Positions 63,916 through 64,000 of a DNA stretch of 64,000 nucleotides are shown here, piece after piece. This DNA is from Curtobacterium sp. VKM Ac-1376 (lineage in GTDB: Bacteria > Actinomycetota > Actinomycetes > Actinomycetales > Microbacteriaceae), in the NCBI RefSeq assembly GCF_015351025.1, contig NZ_JADKRV010000005.1, forward strand, positions 153,322-217,321, read 5' to 3'. Positions within the stretch are counted from its first letter, which is position 1. Every line of letters begins with the position of its first letter. A model generated the notes under the pieces. The model searched no databases, was not told where the DNA came from, and was given only the letters and a program-made list of their open reading frames with translations. The position numbers and the translations under genes were made by a program.

Positions 63916-63956
63916 AAGGTGGCGACGCCACCGTCGCGTGTCCGCGACCATGTTCC

Positions 63957-63998
63957 GGACGGGAGGCGCGGGGCCCGCGGGCACCGCGCCTCCCCGCC
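63957..63998. repeat. palindromic element, family A, copy at right edge
   Basis: GGACGGGAGGCGCGG at 63957-63971, nested GCCCGCGGGC, and the complement ACCGCGCCTCCC. Located 40 nt after the stop of the hypothetical gene; likely its terminator. Confidence 0.65.
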
Positions 63999-64000
63999 GG

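Overview
The window is a very GC-rich actinobacterial chromosome segment. Gene content and style (short or overlapping intergenic gaps, many GTG starts, many genes without a Shine-Dalgarno sequence but with a TANNNT box 6-8 nt before the start codon, class Ib ribonucleotide reductase nrdHIEF, a large ter/TelA/StiP stress operon) fit the Microbacteriaceae; a Curtobacterium-like organism is my best guess, by inference only. All sequence-level calls were made by reading; no database search was run.

Layout. 1-3.8 kb: 3' part of serB, then glycogen genes glgC and glgA on a divergent leaderless promoter, and an ABC ATPase. 3.9-4.2 kb: zinc-independent ribosomal protein L31 (rpmE2) closed by a perfect 28-bp hairpin. 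4.3-15.0 kb: an 11-gene minus-strand ter operon. It reads TerC/DUF475, three canonical TerD proteins, TelA, an XpaC-like protein, a divergent TerD, a Pro/Ala-rich unknown, an HpcH/HpaI-type lyase, a giant PRTase-TRSP-StiP fusion and a HAD phosphatase; it combines the structural ter proteins with the predicted ter nucleotide-metabolite biosynthetic enzymes. 15-29 kb: DnaQ-like exonuclease, trehalose synthase, alpha/beta hydrolase + glycosyltransferase, phosphatase, sirtuin, TrmH-like methyltransferase, amidase, D-Ala-D-Ala carboxypeptidase, a serine hydrolase, an SGNH hydrolase and an acyl-CoA dehydrogenase. 29-44 kb: DNA polymerase IV, a helicase, NDH-2, Nudix hydrolase, XerD, ASCH protein, LLM oxidoreductase, DksA-like protein, an ArsR-controlled MFS pump, a methyltransferase and an epimerase. 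44-56 kb: TetR-controlled GH3 beta-glucosidase, a second LLM oxidoreductase, Ski2-like helicase, RNase HI, a frameshifted LysM lipoprotein, aldo/keto reductase and another MFS transporter. 56.3-60.2 kb: nrdHIEF with two NrdR boxes.

The region that does not fit is 60.23-63.45 kb. It is visibly less GC-rich, with codons such as TTT, TTA and ATA that are rare elsewhere here. It contains a SIR2-type protein with a GAF-like tail starting 6 nt after nrdF, a strongly SD-led 51-codon Ser/Thr-rich peptide, an intrinsic terminator, and a convergent gene for a winged-helix/TIR-like protein. Two predicted NAD+-consuming effectors side by side suggest an acquired antiphage module, possibly a Thoeris-like unit of unusual architecture and possibly driven from the nrd operon. 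Throughout the window, intergenic gaps carry at least three families of dispersed palindromic elements.
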